Assembly: GCF_001577835.2 (NCBI RefSeq)
Contig: NC_029526.1
Span: 2,077,510 to 2,141,509, forward strand
Direction of reading: 5' to 3'
Length of the DNA stretch: 64,000 nucleotides
Source of the DNA: Coturnix japonica
Lineage: Eukaryota; Chordata; Aves; Galliformes; Phasianidae
Positions 12,001-21,979 of the stretch are shown here, piece by piece; positions within the stretch are counted from its first letter, which is position 1; every line of letters begins with the position of its first letter. The notes below the pieces were generated by a model that saw only the letters and a list, made by a program, of their open reading frames with translations, searched no databases and had not been told where the DNA came from. Position numbers and translations under genes: made by a program.

Positions 12001-15000
12001 CTCCATCACGAGCCTCTCCCCTGAGCCAGCACAGCCGCATCTGCAGCAGAGGGCAGGGCTGTGCACCCAGCAGTGCCGCAGCAGGCAGGGATGTGCCTGG
12101 TCTGATGGGTGGGGGTCACAGCAATGGGAAGGAGATGGTTTGTGCTGTGGAGCTGTCAGGGCTGGGAGGGAGCTGTGCTGGGGGAACAGAGAGCCCCGTG
12201 CCCAGGGCTGGGCTGTGTGGACACCTCCTGCTTGGTGACCTTGGGCCAAGACGTTCTGCTGCCTCAGTTTTCCCATCTGTCGTGTGTCCCTGCTCAGCAC
12301 CTGCAGGGAGAGGTGAGAGGGAAGGGATGGGTGCCATGAGCCATGGAGTGGAGTGATGGCTGTGGCTGAGAGCTGGGTCAGGGTGTCCTTGGGGAGCTCA
12401 GCATCAGCTCGAGGAGCCCTTGATGACACCACCCTGTCCTGTGGTGCTGTGAGCCCCTGGGGGAGCAGCTGGCGGCGTGGGGAGGCATCATGGCGAGGAG
12501 CATCCGTCCTCAGGCTGCTCCTCCTGCCCGAGCCCTGTGTCCTTCACAGTCCTTGGTGGCACGTGGCTGCAGGAGCCCACGTGGCTGTGGAGGGGCCGTT
12601 CTCCCCGCATCGTCCCATCCGTGGGGCTGGTCTGCAGCTCTCAGGGTCATCCTCAGGCTTGAGGATGGAGCTACACCGCTGTGACCTTGTGGGCCTGGCA
12701 CAGCGGGCTGGAACCCCCCAGCTGGGAGAAGCTCTGATGGCAGCGAGTGGGAGCTGGGGGCGTCTGTGCCCTGAAGGTGCCCTGGCAATGAGGTCCCTGC
12801 TGCTCCCTCCTCCTTAGCAGGGCTGAAGTGAGGGTCAGAGGGTGGTCAGGAAGGAACTGCCTTTTACTCCCCCTCTCTCCCTGGCCATCACCATCCTCCC
12901 AAGCAAGAGAAAGTCAGGCACAAGGAGTTCCTGGTCCCTGTGTGGAACATGCCTGTTCCACATGGGATTCTGTGGCTATTTTAGCTCATTTTGAGCTCAG
13001 GATGTGGCATTTCCCATGGCAATGTTTGGGATCTGGCCGCTGCCTGTTTGCCCCAGGCGCAGTGAATCCAGGCCAAGTGGGTCACACTGTTCTCTCATCT
13101 TGTTGCCAGAACTGCTGTGGTCTCCTTCCCTCTGAGACCTCCTGTCCTATCCCGTTTCCCACCCGCCCCATCCCATGTTCACTGCCATCCCAAACCCTCT
13201 TCAATCATCCCGAATTCTCTTGTCTCATTTCAAACCACCCTACCCCATCTCATTCCATCTGAAACCTCTATGCCTTCACCCCATCCCGTGGTCCCATACC
13301 ACGATACACCTATTCCATCCTGGATCCCATCCCATCCTGTACACCAACCCTAAATCTGCCCACCCCATCCCAAACTCTCCATCCCTTCCTGTTTCCCATC
13401 CCATCTCAGTTCTCCTGCACCATCCCAGATGCTCTGTATTTACCGTACCCTCTTTCTGGGGCATGGCTGCACTTTTCCTGCCGTGGCTCCTGGGAAGGGG
13501 CTGGGCTGCATTTGGATGGACTTTGCTCATTGCTGCTGCTAAGAAGCTGAAATCTGCTCGTGTCGATGGTGAAAGCAAATGTGGATCCCATGGGGAGTCT
13601 GCAGAGGAGCCATCCACAGGCTGCTATTAAATATGCAGTAGCTGCATCCAGCTTGGGAAAACTCCGCCCTGTGTGGAGCTGGTGGAGGCTGGCAGTGTTT
13701 ATCTGCAGTGCTCTGCCCTCTGCTGCTGGCATAGACTCAGGGCTGCCTGGAGCTCGGGTCTCATCCCTCCCAGGGGCTGTGGGGCCGCATGCCCTGCGCT
13801 CCAGGAGCCATCTCCATGGTGCTGTCTGGCAGGTGCTTGCTTACCCACAGATGGTTTCCATGGGGAAGGCATTGCTGGGATGCTGGCCACGCTGAAGCCT
13901 GTGGCCACGGACACACACACACACACAGACACACACAGATACACACACACACACGACTCTTGGGAGGGTGGCAGTGTCAGGAGGGCTGTGTGGGGCAGGA
14001 CAAATGTCACCCATCTTTCCTCTTCCCCCAGGAACACGACATTGAGACGCCCTATGGGCTGCTGCACGTGGTCATCCGGGGCTCACCCAAAGGGAACCGC
14101 CCTGCCATCCTGACGTACCACGACGTGGGCCTCAACCGTGAGTGCCTGCAGTGAAGGAGCTACGTTGCCCATTGTAACCAGCCTGCTCCTTTCTGAAGCC
14201 AGCATGGGGTGGATGGGAATGATCTCGGCCATGCTGGACGGGAGCAGTGTGGCTGTTTAGAGGCCCCGTGGCCTTGTCCTGCAGTGCTGGGTGTCTATCC
14301 CCATTCATTTAATTCCTGCTAGGGACACGCAGCCCTTGCTATCAGCAGCCATGGTCTGCTGTGGGGACCAGAAACCCAGAGGGAGGGGGTGGGGGGCTTT
14401 GGTGGCACATCAGCGCCTGGCCAAAGGAGTAGGACAGTGGATGACCTGTCTCCATGCACCCCGCACCCAGCGGGCCCCGTGCTGGGTGTTTGGTGTCTGA
14501 TCGTTGCCTCCCTTTGACAGACAAGCTTTGTTTCAATGCATTCTTCAACTTTGAAGACATGCAGGAGATCACTCAGCACTTTGCAGTGTGCCACGTGGAT
14601 GCACCAGGCCAGCAGGCAGGAGCCTCGCAGTTCCCACAGGGGTAGGTGCCTGTGCTGGGGACCTGCCGTGCCCACTGGTTGTTCTTGACAGGGCAACCTC
14701 CTGCTTACCCATGTGGGCAATACGGTGGGTGAGCAGAGCTGTGAGCTCCGTACAGGCCCCACAACCACCTCCCTGTGCTCCCCCTGCTGCAGGTACCAGT
14801 ACCCATCCATGGACCAGCTGGCTGCCATGTTACCCAGCGTGGTGCAGCACTTTGGGTGAGTTGACCTCCCCTCAGCTGGTGCAGGGAGCAGAGGAGCAGG
14901 AGGGCTCGGGGCTGGGGCAGTTGTTCTGGTTGGCCGGTACCTGCCTGTCATTTTGTGCCCCATCCTCGTTGAAGGGATGCCCTGCCGTTTCCCACCGTTT

Positions 15001-18000
15001 CCTCACATGTACGTCTCTGCTTTCCAGGTTCAAGTATGTGATTGGGATCGGTGTTGGGGCAGGAGCCTACGTGCTGGCCAAGTTTGCGGTGAGTCTGGGG
15101 CTTGCATGGAGTAGCCCTGAGCTGCCTGTGCCTCCTGCCAGCCCAGCATGTAGGCAGGAGCCTGAGCTGGCACCCCAGGCACAGCTATGAAGACTTTTGG
15201 AGGGCAGGGGGGTTTGGGATGGCAGTGCTGTGCCAACACAGGCTGTAGCGCCTGCACAGTGGGCAGTGCTGCTGGTGAGCACGTTGCCTCTTGGTGCTGA
15301 ACATCCCTCCTCTTGCTTGGTGCAGCTCATCTTCCCCGACCTGGTTGAAGGGCTGGTCCTCATGAACATTGACCCCAACGGCAAAGGCTGGATTGACTGG
15401 GCAGCTGCCAAGGTGGGCAGGACCTCGAACCCCTCCATGCTCTGGTGGCATCCTGGGCCTTGTGCCCCCATCCCATGCCACCCTGCAGTGCCAGGGCAGG
15501 AGCCAGCGGCAGCAGGATGGTAACTCCCTGTGCTCCCTCCACAGCTCTCAGGCCTCACCAGCACACTGCCAGACACTGTCCTGTCCCACTTGTTCAGCCA
15601 GGTAAGGGCTGCCTGCCCTGCGTTCTGCCTGCGCCTGTCCCCACAGCATCCCAGCCTGGCTGTGCCCTACCCCCAAGTGCTGGGTGCTGTGGTGCTGGGG
15701 ATGGGCTTGGCAAAGCCCTGCCTGAATCCCTCCTGCCTGATGTGGGGCTCAGCCCTACCCGGTGCTGGGTGAGACTCATGCCTTCATCCTTCTGCTCTGC
15801 TGTCAGCGGGCAAGGCATGGGCACCTGGTGGCCCTGGCCCTGATTTCTGTCTCCTGCCGCTGCAGGAGGAGCTGGTGAACAACACGGAGCTGGTGCAGAG
15901 TTACAGGCAGCAGATTGGCAGCGTGGTGAACCAGTTCAACCTCCAGCTCTTCCTCAACATGTACAACAGGTGAGCAGCACCCAGCAGCACTGCCATCTTC
16001 AGCTGGGAGTGAAGGGAGGGGAGCAGTGTGCTGGGGGATCACAGTGTGCTGGGACACCAGGGCTCCACAGGGCCGTTCTCTGGGCACACCCCAGCTCTGT
16101 GCCTGCCTCCATGCTCACACTGGTTCTCTCTCCTCCTGCAGCCGCAGGGATCTCGACATCAACCGGCCCGGCACTGTGCCCAACGCCAAGACACTGCGGT
16201 AAGAGCTGCACAGGCACCGCCCAGGGCAAGGAGCCCAGCCCGAGCCCTGACTGTGCCCGTTCCTTCTCTCATTTCCAGCTGCCCTGTGATGTTGGTGGTG
16301 GGAGACAACGCTCCCGCTGAAGAGGGTGTGGTGAGTGATTGTAGGCATCCATGCTTGCAGGCACATGGGCACATGTGGTTGCCTGGGGTGGGATGTGCCA
16401 GTGCTGGGACCAAAGGTGGTACCTGTGGGCAGCTTCTGCCAGACGTGGGACACCCCATGGTGCTAGTTCTTGTCCCTCTCACCCACAGGTGGAGTGTAAT
16501 TCCAAGCTGGATCCCACAAACACCACTTTTCTGAAGGTAAGTGGGTGATGGGGGGAGCAGTGCGGCCCTCACTGCCCTGCAGCAATAGGCTGTCCTTGTC
16601 TCCCAGCCCGAGGTCCATATGGGACTGGAGTGAGCAGGGTGACCTGGCAGTAGGATCCTGCCAGTGGGCACCAGGGTTTGGGGTGGGGGAAAAGGCGTCC
16701 CTCGAACTAACCGGGACCTTCTCTGTGCAGATGGCAGATTCTGGTGGGCTGCCCCAGGTGACACAGGTGAGTGTCCTCCATCAGCCCCTGAGACATGGCC
16801 TGGTGCGGCCCCTGTCCATAAAGGGATGGGCTGATGTGGGCACAGGAGTCCCACGGGGGTCCTGGTGCTGGTGTGGGGCTGTGCAGCTCCTTCTCTCTCT
16901 CCCTGCAGCCCGGCAAGCTGACCGAAGCCTTCAAGTACTTCCTGCAAGGCATGGGCTACAGTGAGTGCCAGGGCTGGGCATGGGGCTGCCTGGGTGTGCG
17001 TGTGTGTGTGTGTGTGTGCGTGTGTGTGTGTGTGTGTGCGTGTGTGTGTGTGTGTGTGTGTGCCACAGAGCAGCCTGGCACATGCGTGTGCCCATCCTGA
17101 AGGAGGGCTGTAAATGTGTCCCTAGTGCTGTGTGTGTACAAGGTGCCCATCCATGTGTTTGGGGTGTGGGGTGAACAGGCTGTGTGTGTAAGAGGACTGT
17201 GTGTGTGTGTGTGTGTGTGTGTGCGGGTCCGTGTGCACCCACACAGATGTGTGCACGCACATGGGTCAGGAGGAGCCCTGTGTCCCTGTGCAGCCCCCGC
17301 TGCAGCTGATGTTCTCTCTCTGCCCTCCTCCTCCTCCTGCTCCCGCCAGTCGCCCACCTGAAGGATCGGAGGCTGAGTGGAGGTGCAGGTACCGCTGCAT
17401 GGTGCCCTCCTGGCGCTGAGCCCTGCCACTGCTGGGTGCCTTTGGGAGCAGCCTGGGCATGGGGCTGCCCTTCCCCAGCGGTGCCTTCTGCCCTGCTCTG
17501 CTTTGCCCAAAGCGTTGGGCTGCCCCCACCCTGAGCCAGGGCTGCGGGCTGAGCATTGGCGTTCAGACAAGTGTCCCCATGCAGGCAGCATGCCCACCGC
17601 GTGCTCTTCCACACAACAGGAGCTGTGCCCGCGGTGCATTATGCTGGAGGAAGGTCCACCTTCACCCTGGGGAGCAGGGAACGCTCCCATCCCCACTCAC
17701 ACCCCCTGGAGCACGGTGGCTGGGGCTTCCCACTGCCTCACTGCCCAGGGGATTGGCTGGGGCACCGCATCCTCTGCCAGCACGGAGCTGCTCGTGTTGT
17801 GGCACTGCATGCTGCAAGCTTGTGCCTGGGGCCATCTGCCTTGGGGAGTGGGGCCAGCTCCAGGCCAGCAGCTTTGCTTGCATTAGGCAGTGTCGGCCCA
17901 GCCCCTCCTGGCCGAGCACCCAGCCCCCCTCTCTGTGCCCTTGCAGTGCCGTCCGCCAGCATGACCCGCCTGGCACGCTCCCGTACAGCCTCGCTCACCA

Positions 18001-18101
18001 GCGCCAGTTCGGTGGAAGGTGCCCGACCACGTGCCTGTACCCACTCGGAGAGCAGCGAGGCCATGGGGCAGATCAACCACACCATGGAGGTATCGTGCTG
18101 A
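5717..18101 (+). CDS. NDRG4: NDRG4, N-myc downstream-regulated family member 4 (long isoform)
   Basis: Coding exons: 5717-5753, 8717-8808, 8914-8958, 14032-14137, 14521-14641, 14793-14855, 15028-15088, 15326-15412, 15545-15601, 15866-15969, 16142-16198, 16279-16330, 16489-16536, 16731-16766, 16909-16960, (17350-17388 optional), 17947-18101. All junctions are GT-AG and in phase, giving 390 aa, or 403 with the microexon. The protein begins [13 protein letters not shown], like mammalian NDRG4 long forms, and ends [10 protein letters not shown]. It has the NDR alpha/beta-hydrolase fold, but the nucleophile elbow reads GVGAGA with no catalytic serine, so it is expected to be non-enzymatic. The C-terminal [14 protein letters not shown] segment matches the SGK1/Akt-type phosphorylation region of NDRG proteins. 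From the family, NDRG4 is cytoplasmic, expressed in brain and heart, and supports growth-factor signalling and cell survival. [17 protein letters not shown]-type motifs and the alternative MPECWDG start separate it from NDRG1, NDRG2 and NDRG3. Confidence 0.96.
5754..8716 (+). other. NDRG4: NDRG4 intron 1 (long form)
   Basis: The donor GTACCC follows 5753 and the acceptor is GGACAG before 8717. The first part is still CpG-island sequence and the rest is GC-rich unique DNA. A T/A-rich patch near 7250-7275 (GGCTTTAATTAACG) stands out and could be regulatory. I see no further exon. Confidence 0.7.
8717..8958 (+). CDS. NDRG4: NDRG4 long-form exons 2 and 3
   Basis: Exon 8717-8808 encodes [16 protein letters not shown] followed by [13 protein letters not shown]. 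Exon 8914-8958 encodes [15 protein letters not shown] and joins in phase 0 to the shared exon at 14032 (EHDIETPYG). They match the N-terminal extension of mammalian NDRG4 long isoforms, apart from one missing residue at the AEL junction (ATEL in human, from memory). An internal ATG (MAGLHEL) is a possible start if transcription begins downstream of 5717. Confidence 0.93.
8959..11078 (+). other. NDRG4: NDRG4 intron 3, first part
   Basis: GC-rich intronic DNA with no further exon that I recognise. It holds a short (AATAGT)n tract at about 10778-10797 followed by GT-rich sequence. A stretch around 9955-10240 is more AT-rich than its surroundings and may be an old, unidentified repeat. Confidence 0.55.
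11079..11370 (+). promoter_or_regulatory. NDRG4: Internal TATA/CCAAT promoter and 5' UTR of the NDRG4 short isoform
   Basis: Two CCAAT motifs (GGCCAATTGG near 11082 and AGCCAATGG near 11113) precede TTATAAATC at about 11236-11244. The MPECWDG start codon follows at 11371. The spacing puts transcription near 11265-11275 and gives a 5' UTR of roughly 100 nt. A focused TATA promoter here contrasts with the CpG-island promoter of the long form, and suggests that the short form is regulated separately in particular tissues. Confidence 0.7.
11371..11391 (+). CDS. NDRG4: NDRG4 alternative first coding exon (MPECWDG)
   Basis: The exon encodes MPECWDG and ends at a GTACGT donor in phase 0. It joins the shared exon at 14032 to read [16 protein letters not shown], the N-terminus of the mammalian 352-aa NDRG4 form. 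With the shared exons it gives 339 aa, or 352 with the 39-nt microexon. The ATG context (CGCCATGC) is adequate. Confidence 0.95.
11561..11623. repeat. 9-bp tandem repeat, 7 perfect units
   Basis: Seven head-to-tail copies of CATCCACCG. The unit length is a multiple of three, so all frames stay open through it. It lies 170 bp downstream of the alternative first exon's donor. Perfect unit identity suggests recent expansion and likely length polymorphism. Confidence 0.95.
13135..13430. repeat. Degenerate CCCATCCC-type minisatellite
   Basis: About 300 bp of C/A/T-rich sequence built from imperfect CCCATCCCA and CATCCCAAACTC units, nearly free of G on this strand. It is an old, decayed tandem array inside an NDRG4 intron. 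Confidence 0.65.
13911..13954. repeat. (CA)n microsatellite
   Basis: ACACAC tract with GA/GATA interruptions, 78 bp upstream of the first shared NDRG4 exon. CA tracts near splice sites can bind hnRNP L. An effect here is inference. Confidence 0.9.
14032..16960 (+). CDS. NDRG4: NDRG4 shared core exons (NDR domain)
   Basis: Twelve short exons with introns of about 80-390 bp encode the hydrolase-like domain shared by all isoforms. In short-form numbering, residues 8-42 come from 14032-14137, and the elbow GVGAGA lies at about 112-117 in exon 15028-15088. The exon at 15326 encodes [19 protein letters not shown] and the one at 16142 encodes [19 protein letters not shown]. The core is uninterrupted. 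Compared with my memory of human NDRG4 it differs at only a few positions, for example NAFF for NTFF and [10 protein letters not shown] for VVNQANLQLF. Confidence 0.96.
16994..17062. repeat. (GT)n microsatellite, interrupted
   Basis: About 69 bp of GT dinucleotides with three GC interruptions, 34 bp after the donor of the exon ending at 16960 and about 290 bp before the NDRG4 microexon. Confidence 0.95.
17198..17223. repeat. (GT)n microsatellite, second tract
   Basis: 13 GT units in the same intron, 127 bp upstream of the microexon. UG-rich RNA binds CELF-type splicing factors, so the two tracts may influence microexon inclusion (inference). Confidence 0.93.
17350..17388 (+). CDS. NDRG4: NDRG4 optional 39-nt microexon
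   Basis: The exon is flanked by CCCGCCAG and GTACCG. It is preceded by a C/T-rich tract (CTCTCTCTGCCCTCC). It completes an ATC codon from the A left at 16960 and encodes (I)[12 protein letters not shown](V), then joins 17947 in phase. Skipping it gives MGYMPSASM instead. Both forms match the two known mammalian NDRG4 C-terminal variants ([14 protein letters not shown] in human, from memory). The insert is basic and sits between the NDR fold and the phosphorylated tail. Confidence 0.93.
17389..17946 (+). other. NDRG4: NDRG4 last intron
   Basis: 558 bp of GC-rich intron between the microexon and the terminal coding exon. The acceptor is CCCTTGCAG. I see nothing else in it. Confidence 0.8.
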
Positions 18102-18881
18102 GGCCCACGGCTGCCACCACCGTTTCCTCCAGAGCCATTTCCCATCCGTCAGCATCCCGCCAGCACCCACCCGCCCCGCGGACGACCTCTGCCAGTGCTC
18201 TCGCTCCCCTGGGGTTGATTAATTTTCTTTGCTGTTGGCCACCCTCCCTCGCTGGGCACCGGAGGAGCTCCTCCTCGTCACCTCCAGGCTCAGAGTCCCA
18301 GCTCAGCCCAGTGATCACACGTGGCTCTGCCTCAGTCCTCGCCACCCCCAGCACTGCCTTGGCCCTGGCGTGGGAGGGAGGACGGCGTGGGAACATGGCC
18401 GGGATGGGTGAGCAGGGATGGGGTGGTGGGACGGAGCAGAACAGTGGGACGTGGGTGAGACGGCAGGACACGGGCAGGACAGCAGGATGCAGAGAGGTAG
18501 GTTGGTTTCTGGAGGGTGGCTGAGTCAGAAAGAAGCCAGGGCTGGGGTGCTGTGTGTGGTCATTTTGGGGAGAGGGCAGTGCCCACGCTGGGGCTGCAGC
18601 TGCCATTCTTCTCCCCAGTTGCCATTCCCCGGGCATTGCGTGGGATCCCTGGCACAGGCAGGACCTGCAGCCCAGGTGCACGCTGGGCATCACGAGCAAT
18701 TGCATCCTGCCTGTGCCCCTCCCTGCCATGCACCTCGGGAGCTGCCCAGGGCAGGGGTGGAGGTCTCAGCCTGAGCCGTCAGGGCAGAAGGGGGTGGTGG
18801 GCATCCCCCCAGCCCACATCCCATGCACAGTGCTGCCTTGGCCCCGTTTTTCTTGCAAAAAGGACAACTGCTGCCAAAAAT

Positions 18882-18901
18882 GGGGGGGGGGGGGGGGGGG
18901 G
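18882..18901 (+). repeat. Uninterrupted 20-nt G homopolymer
   Basis: Twenty consecutive G on the transcribed strand of the NDRG4 3' UTR. Such a run can form RNA or DNA G-quadruplexes and is prone to sequencing and length error. Confidence 0.9.
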
Positions 18902-20065
18902 TTCTGTCTGCCCCTTGCCTCACCTGGTCCCTGGAGGCTGCTGGTTCTGGGGACACCGTGAGGATCCACCCCTCAGCCTGTGGCTGTCACTGCAGCAGAG
19001 CCATTAGCAATAAGATGAGACCACCCCACTCCGGGAAGCCCCCTGCACCCCCCGCCCCTCGGGGCACCCCCACCTCAGCGTGTCAGTTCTACAAAGTGAC
19101 CCCATGGCACACGGGGAACATTCCACACCTGGCTTTGTCCATGGGAGATGGTTCCCCCATGTCTCACTTCTGCAGCGAGCCGGCCATCAAGGGCTTGGCA
19201 CTAAGCAGGCTGCAGGGCCCCATCCAGTTCCAAGTGGCACAGACAGCTGAGCCCTGCCATCAGCCACCCAACCCAGCTCCTCCGTGCCTGGGCCAAAGGA
19301 GAGCCCAGCTCTGGTGATGGGTGCTCGGGGCCTCCTGGTGGCCCTGGGGCAGCTGCAGAGCCCCTTTGAGGATCCATCTGGGCTGGAGCAGGTCCCGTGC
19401 AGCCCCCTTGAAGCACTTTCCCCACAGGCCCTCGCCCCCATCAAGGGGCCACAGGGCTCCCAGCGGGTGCTCGAGGGCTCCTGGCCCCAAGGCCGGTGCC
19501 TCGGTCCGTGCCCCATAACACAGACAGCACCAGTGTCCCTGTTTCCCCCTTTCATTCTGCCGTGTGCTTCCTCTCAGTGTGACTCTAAATGCTAAGCAGA
19601 CCTTTTTTTTTCTGTAGATACCACTGCGATCACCCATTTTCTCAGCGTGTCCTTCCAGATGATATATATATAAATACCTATACATATTATAGATATGGGG
19701 TTGTCCGGTCCCTGACCTTTGGGTTTGCTCCCCTTGTTTTCTCGTACAAGTGGTGCCGTGTGGTTCCATTTGAGGTGGTCTGGCTGTGCTTTGCCTTTGG
19801 TTTCCCACCTGGGTTGTGTTGGTTCGTTCTGTTCCCTCTGTGGTTTGTTCTTTTGATCTCATTGGTTCTCCTCTTTTCCTGGTCACATCAGAATTGAATG
19901 CGTTTTCCTCCCTTTCCCTGTCTGAGCGCAACCTGGTTTTCTCACAGTGGTGTTGAGGCTGCGGTTCTCACACAGGACGGCAATATGTAAACCAGATTTA
20001 ACTAACCTGTCGCTGTAGAGAGGATTTACTGTATTGGAAAAAACAAACAAACACAAACAACTATT

Positions 20066-20071
20066 AATAAA
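20066..20071 (+). terminator. NDRG4: NDRG4 polyadenylation signal
   Basis: Canonical AATAAA, with a T-rich downstream element 20-30 bp later, about 2 kb after the stop codon. Confidence 0.8.
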
Positions 20072-20099
20072 GATGATAAGAATCTGCTGTGCTTTTCTC

Positions 20100-21195
20100 A
20101 TGTGCTGAGTTCAACCTGGAAGCAAGATCTGGGTGGGCAGCCTGGGAGCCCTTCACAGCTGGCTGAGGTGGCAGTGTCTGCTCCTGCTTCTGTTCTGGTT
20201 CTGGTTCTGTTCTGCCCTCCTTCCTGCCCCTTCCTCCAGCACGAGGCCATGGGTGCCCTGGGAACGCTCCTCTCACGTCCCACTGCTTCAGGAGTCCCAC
20301 AGTTTCACCTGGCCGTGCTGAGGTCCCACTGCTGCGCTGGGGTTTCCTGGAAAGCAGCCCCAAAACCCTCAGAAACCATCACTGTGCAAGGAAAGATGTA
20401 AAGCCAATGGTTCTGCATCCAGCTTTTGTTTACGTATTTACAGCATAGCTGTAAACCACCTCAGGACACCATCACCTGGTCACACTCCCCTCCCAAAACG
20501 GGTCAACTCGGAGGTGGCTCAGGAACCGCATCCCGTATTTGGATATCCAGAGATGGAGCTTTTCCAGCCTCTTTGGGCATCCTGTTCCAGTGTGTGACCA
20601 CGTGAATGAAGCTCCTGTATTTCAGTGTGTCCTCTCCTCTTGTCCCTTGCCTTGGCACAGCTGCAAAGAGTCTCACTTTGTCTTCTTTCTTCCTCCCATT
20701 CATTTTCCCTTTGTTTCTCCCATGTGTCCTGGTTGACTCCCCTTCCCTGTCTTTCTTCTAAATCACTTCCTCATCACTCAGTAGTTACCAAGTGAGTAAT
20801 GGTAACAGTGTGACCTGCTGGCAGCCACGTCCTGTGTCCAGGTTGGGTAACAGGAACAATTTGTGCTCCTAGAAAGCAGTGAGGCAGTGGCACAGCTGCC
20901 CAAGGAGCTGGAGAATCACCATCCCTGCAGGCATCCAAGAGCCGTGGGGATGTGGCACGGAGGGACGGGGCTCTGGTGATACTGAGAGGGTTTGGGAGAG
21001 TTTGAGACCTCCTGGGCTTTCCCACCTCAGCCCGTTCTTTGCTCAAAATCTGTTTTCCCCCCATTTTGCAGTCAGAATCCCCAAAAATGGACAAAAAGAA
21101 CTCAGAGATGGTGCCCCCCTCATCAGACTGTGCCATGGTCCGGCCCCATAAAATGCCATCCCACCTCACCCCACATATGACCATAGCGAGGGACA
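20100..21195. other. Convergent intergenic gap between NDRG4 and TLR21
   Basis: About 1.1 kb between the two 3' ends. It contains a worn CR1-like piece near 20535-20720 and otherwise unique sequence. The open frame on the minus strand (20774-21607) has no family resemblance and lies partly in the TLR21 3' UTR repeats, so I do not call it a gene. Confidence 0.65.
20535..20720 (-). mobile_element. Eroded CR1 LINE fragment (probable)
   Basis: GGGCATCCTGTTCCAGTGTG followed by TGACCAC resembles the reverse complement of the CR1 3' region (typically GGCAACCTGTTCCAGTGC). Downstream words such as CCTCTTGTCCCTTG also recall it. It is heavily mutated and both ends are uncertain. Confidence 0.5.
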
Positions 21196-21217
21196 AGTGA
21201 AGCAGGGGGGACTTTGC

Positions 21218-21223
21218 TTTATT
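21218..21223 (-). terminator. TLR21: TLR21 polyadenylation signal (probable)
   Basis: TTTATT on the + strand is AATAAA on the minus strand, about 760 nt beyond the TLR21 stop. It is the only clear signal I noticed in this interval. Confidence 0.6.
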
Positions 21224-21979
21224 GGGGACCCCTCTCTGTGCACAACAGAGCCCAAGGGTGGCAACACCTTGTGGGATCCCAGAAACTCTGCTCTGGGGGA
21301 GAAAAGCACTTTTGGGGACCTTTGGGATGGGTACAAGCGTCTTGAGGCAAGAAAAGCCAGTTTGAGGTCCTTTTGGAGGGGAACAGTCTAAAGTGAGGAA
21401 AGTTGTTCTTGGGCCTTTTTGGAGGGGAATCACAGAATCTAATTCTACAGTACTTAATGATTTTGACTGAGTAGAGACATCTGAATTGGCAGATCTGGGT
21501 ACTTGGTGTGAGACAGGACATTCTGATGTCGCTTGGGAGGGGACCCTGATATTTTGGGATGAGAAAAGCCCTGTTGTGGTTCTGTGGTATCTTCTCTTCC
21601 TCTGCACAGCCAGTTACTTTCTTCTCTATGGCCCTCTGTCCTCTGCCCTGCAGTTGGCTGTCCTCCATCTCACAGTTTTCCTCCCATCTACAGCTAGTTG
21701 TCATCCACCCTATGATCAGTTGTCCTCCATCTGATAGCTGGTTCTCCTCAACGCTATGGTCAACTGTAGTCTTTTGTATGGGCAGCTGTTACATTCCATC
21801 CTACAGCTGGTTGTCATCCTCCATATGGATAGTTGCTATCCACCCTATCACTGGCTCTCCTCCACCCTTTGGCCGGTTGTCCTCCACTCTATGGATGGTT
21901 CCCTGTCGCACTTTGGCCAGCTGTTGTCCTCCACCCTACAGTTGATTTTCCTCCATCCTGCAGCCAGCTGACACCCTCC
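21224..21979 (-). other. TLR21: TLR21 3' UTR with degenerate tandem repeats
   Basis: Sequence between the stop codon (21980-21982) and the AATAAA. The part next to the stop (21645-21972) is an imperfect minisatellite. The part at 21270-21430 repeats words such as CTTTTGGAGGGGAA and TTGGGGACC at about 50-bp intervals. No conserved reading frame is evident. Confidence 0.6.
21645..21972. repeat. Degenerate ~20-28 bp minisatellite in the TLR21 3' UTR
   Basis: About 13-14 imperfect units of the type CAGCTGGTTGTCCTCCA followed by CCCTATGG. Recurring words are AGCTGGTTGTCATCC, CAGTTGTCCTCCATC and CCGGTTGTCCTCCACT. Units differ in length and sequence, so the array is old. Confidence 0.75.

Larger units (their letters stand above)
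11392..14031 (+). other. NDRG4: NDRG4 intron before the shared exons, with several simple repeats
   Basis: GC-rich intron carrying a 9-bp tandem repeat (11561-11623), a degenerate CCCATCC-rich tract (about 13135-13430) and a (CA)n tract (13911-13954). The acceptor is TTCCCCCAG before 14032. I see no other exon. Confidence 0.7.
18102..20095 (+). other. NDRG4: NDRG4 3' UTR
   Basis: The terminal coding exon runs on without a splice signal to AATAAA at 20066-20071. Cleavage is probably around 20085-20100, where a GT-rich CTGTGCTTTTCTCATGTGC follows. The last 500 bp (19590-20095) are AT-rich and include ATATATATATAAATACC, unlike the GC-rich first part. The UTR contains a 20-nt G run (18882-18901). 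Confidence 0.8.

Noticed and set aside
16931-17614. Minus-strand open frames rich in His/Thr across the GT tracts
   Set aside because: These are translations of (CA)n microsatellite inside an NDRG4 intron.
20774-21607. 277-codon open frame on the minus strand between TLR21 and NDRG4
   Set aside because: It lies in the TLR21 3' UTR and the repeat-derived tract beyond it. It has periodic low-complexity peptides, no domain, and runs past the TLR21 polyadenylation signal. I judge it chance openness of degenerate repeats.
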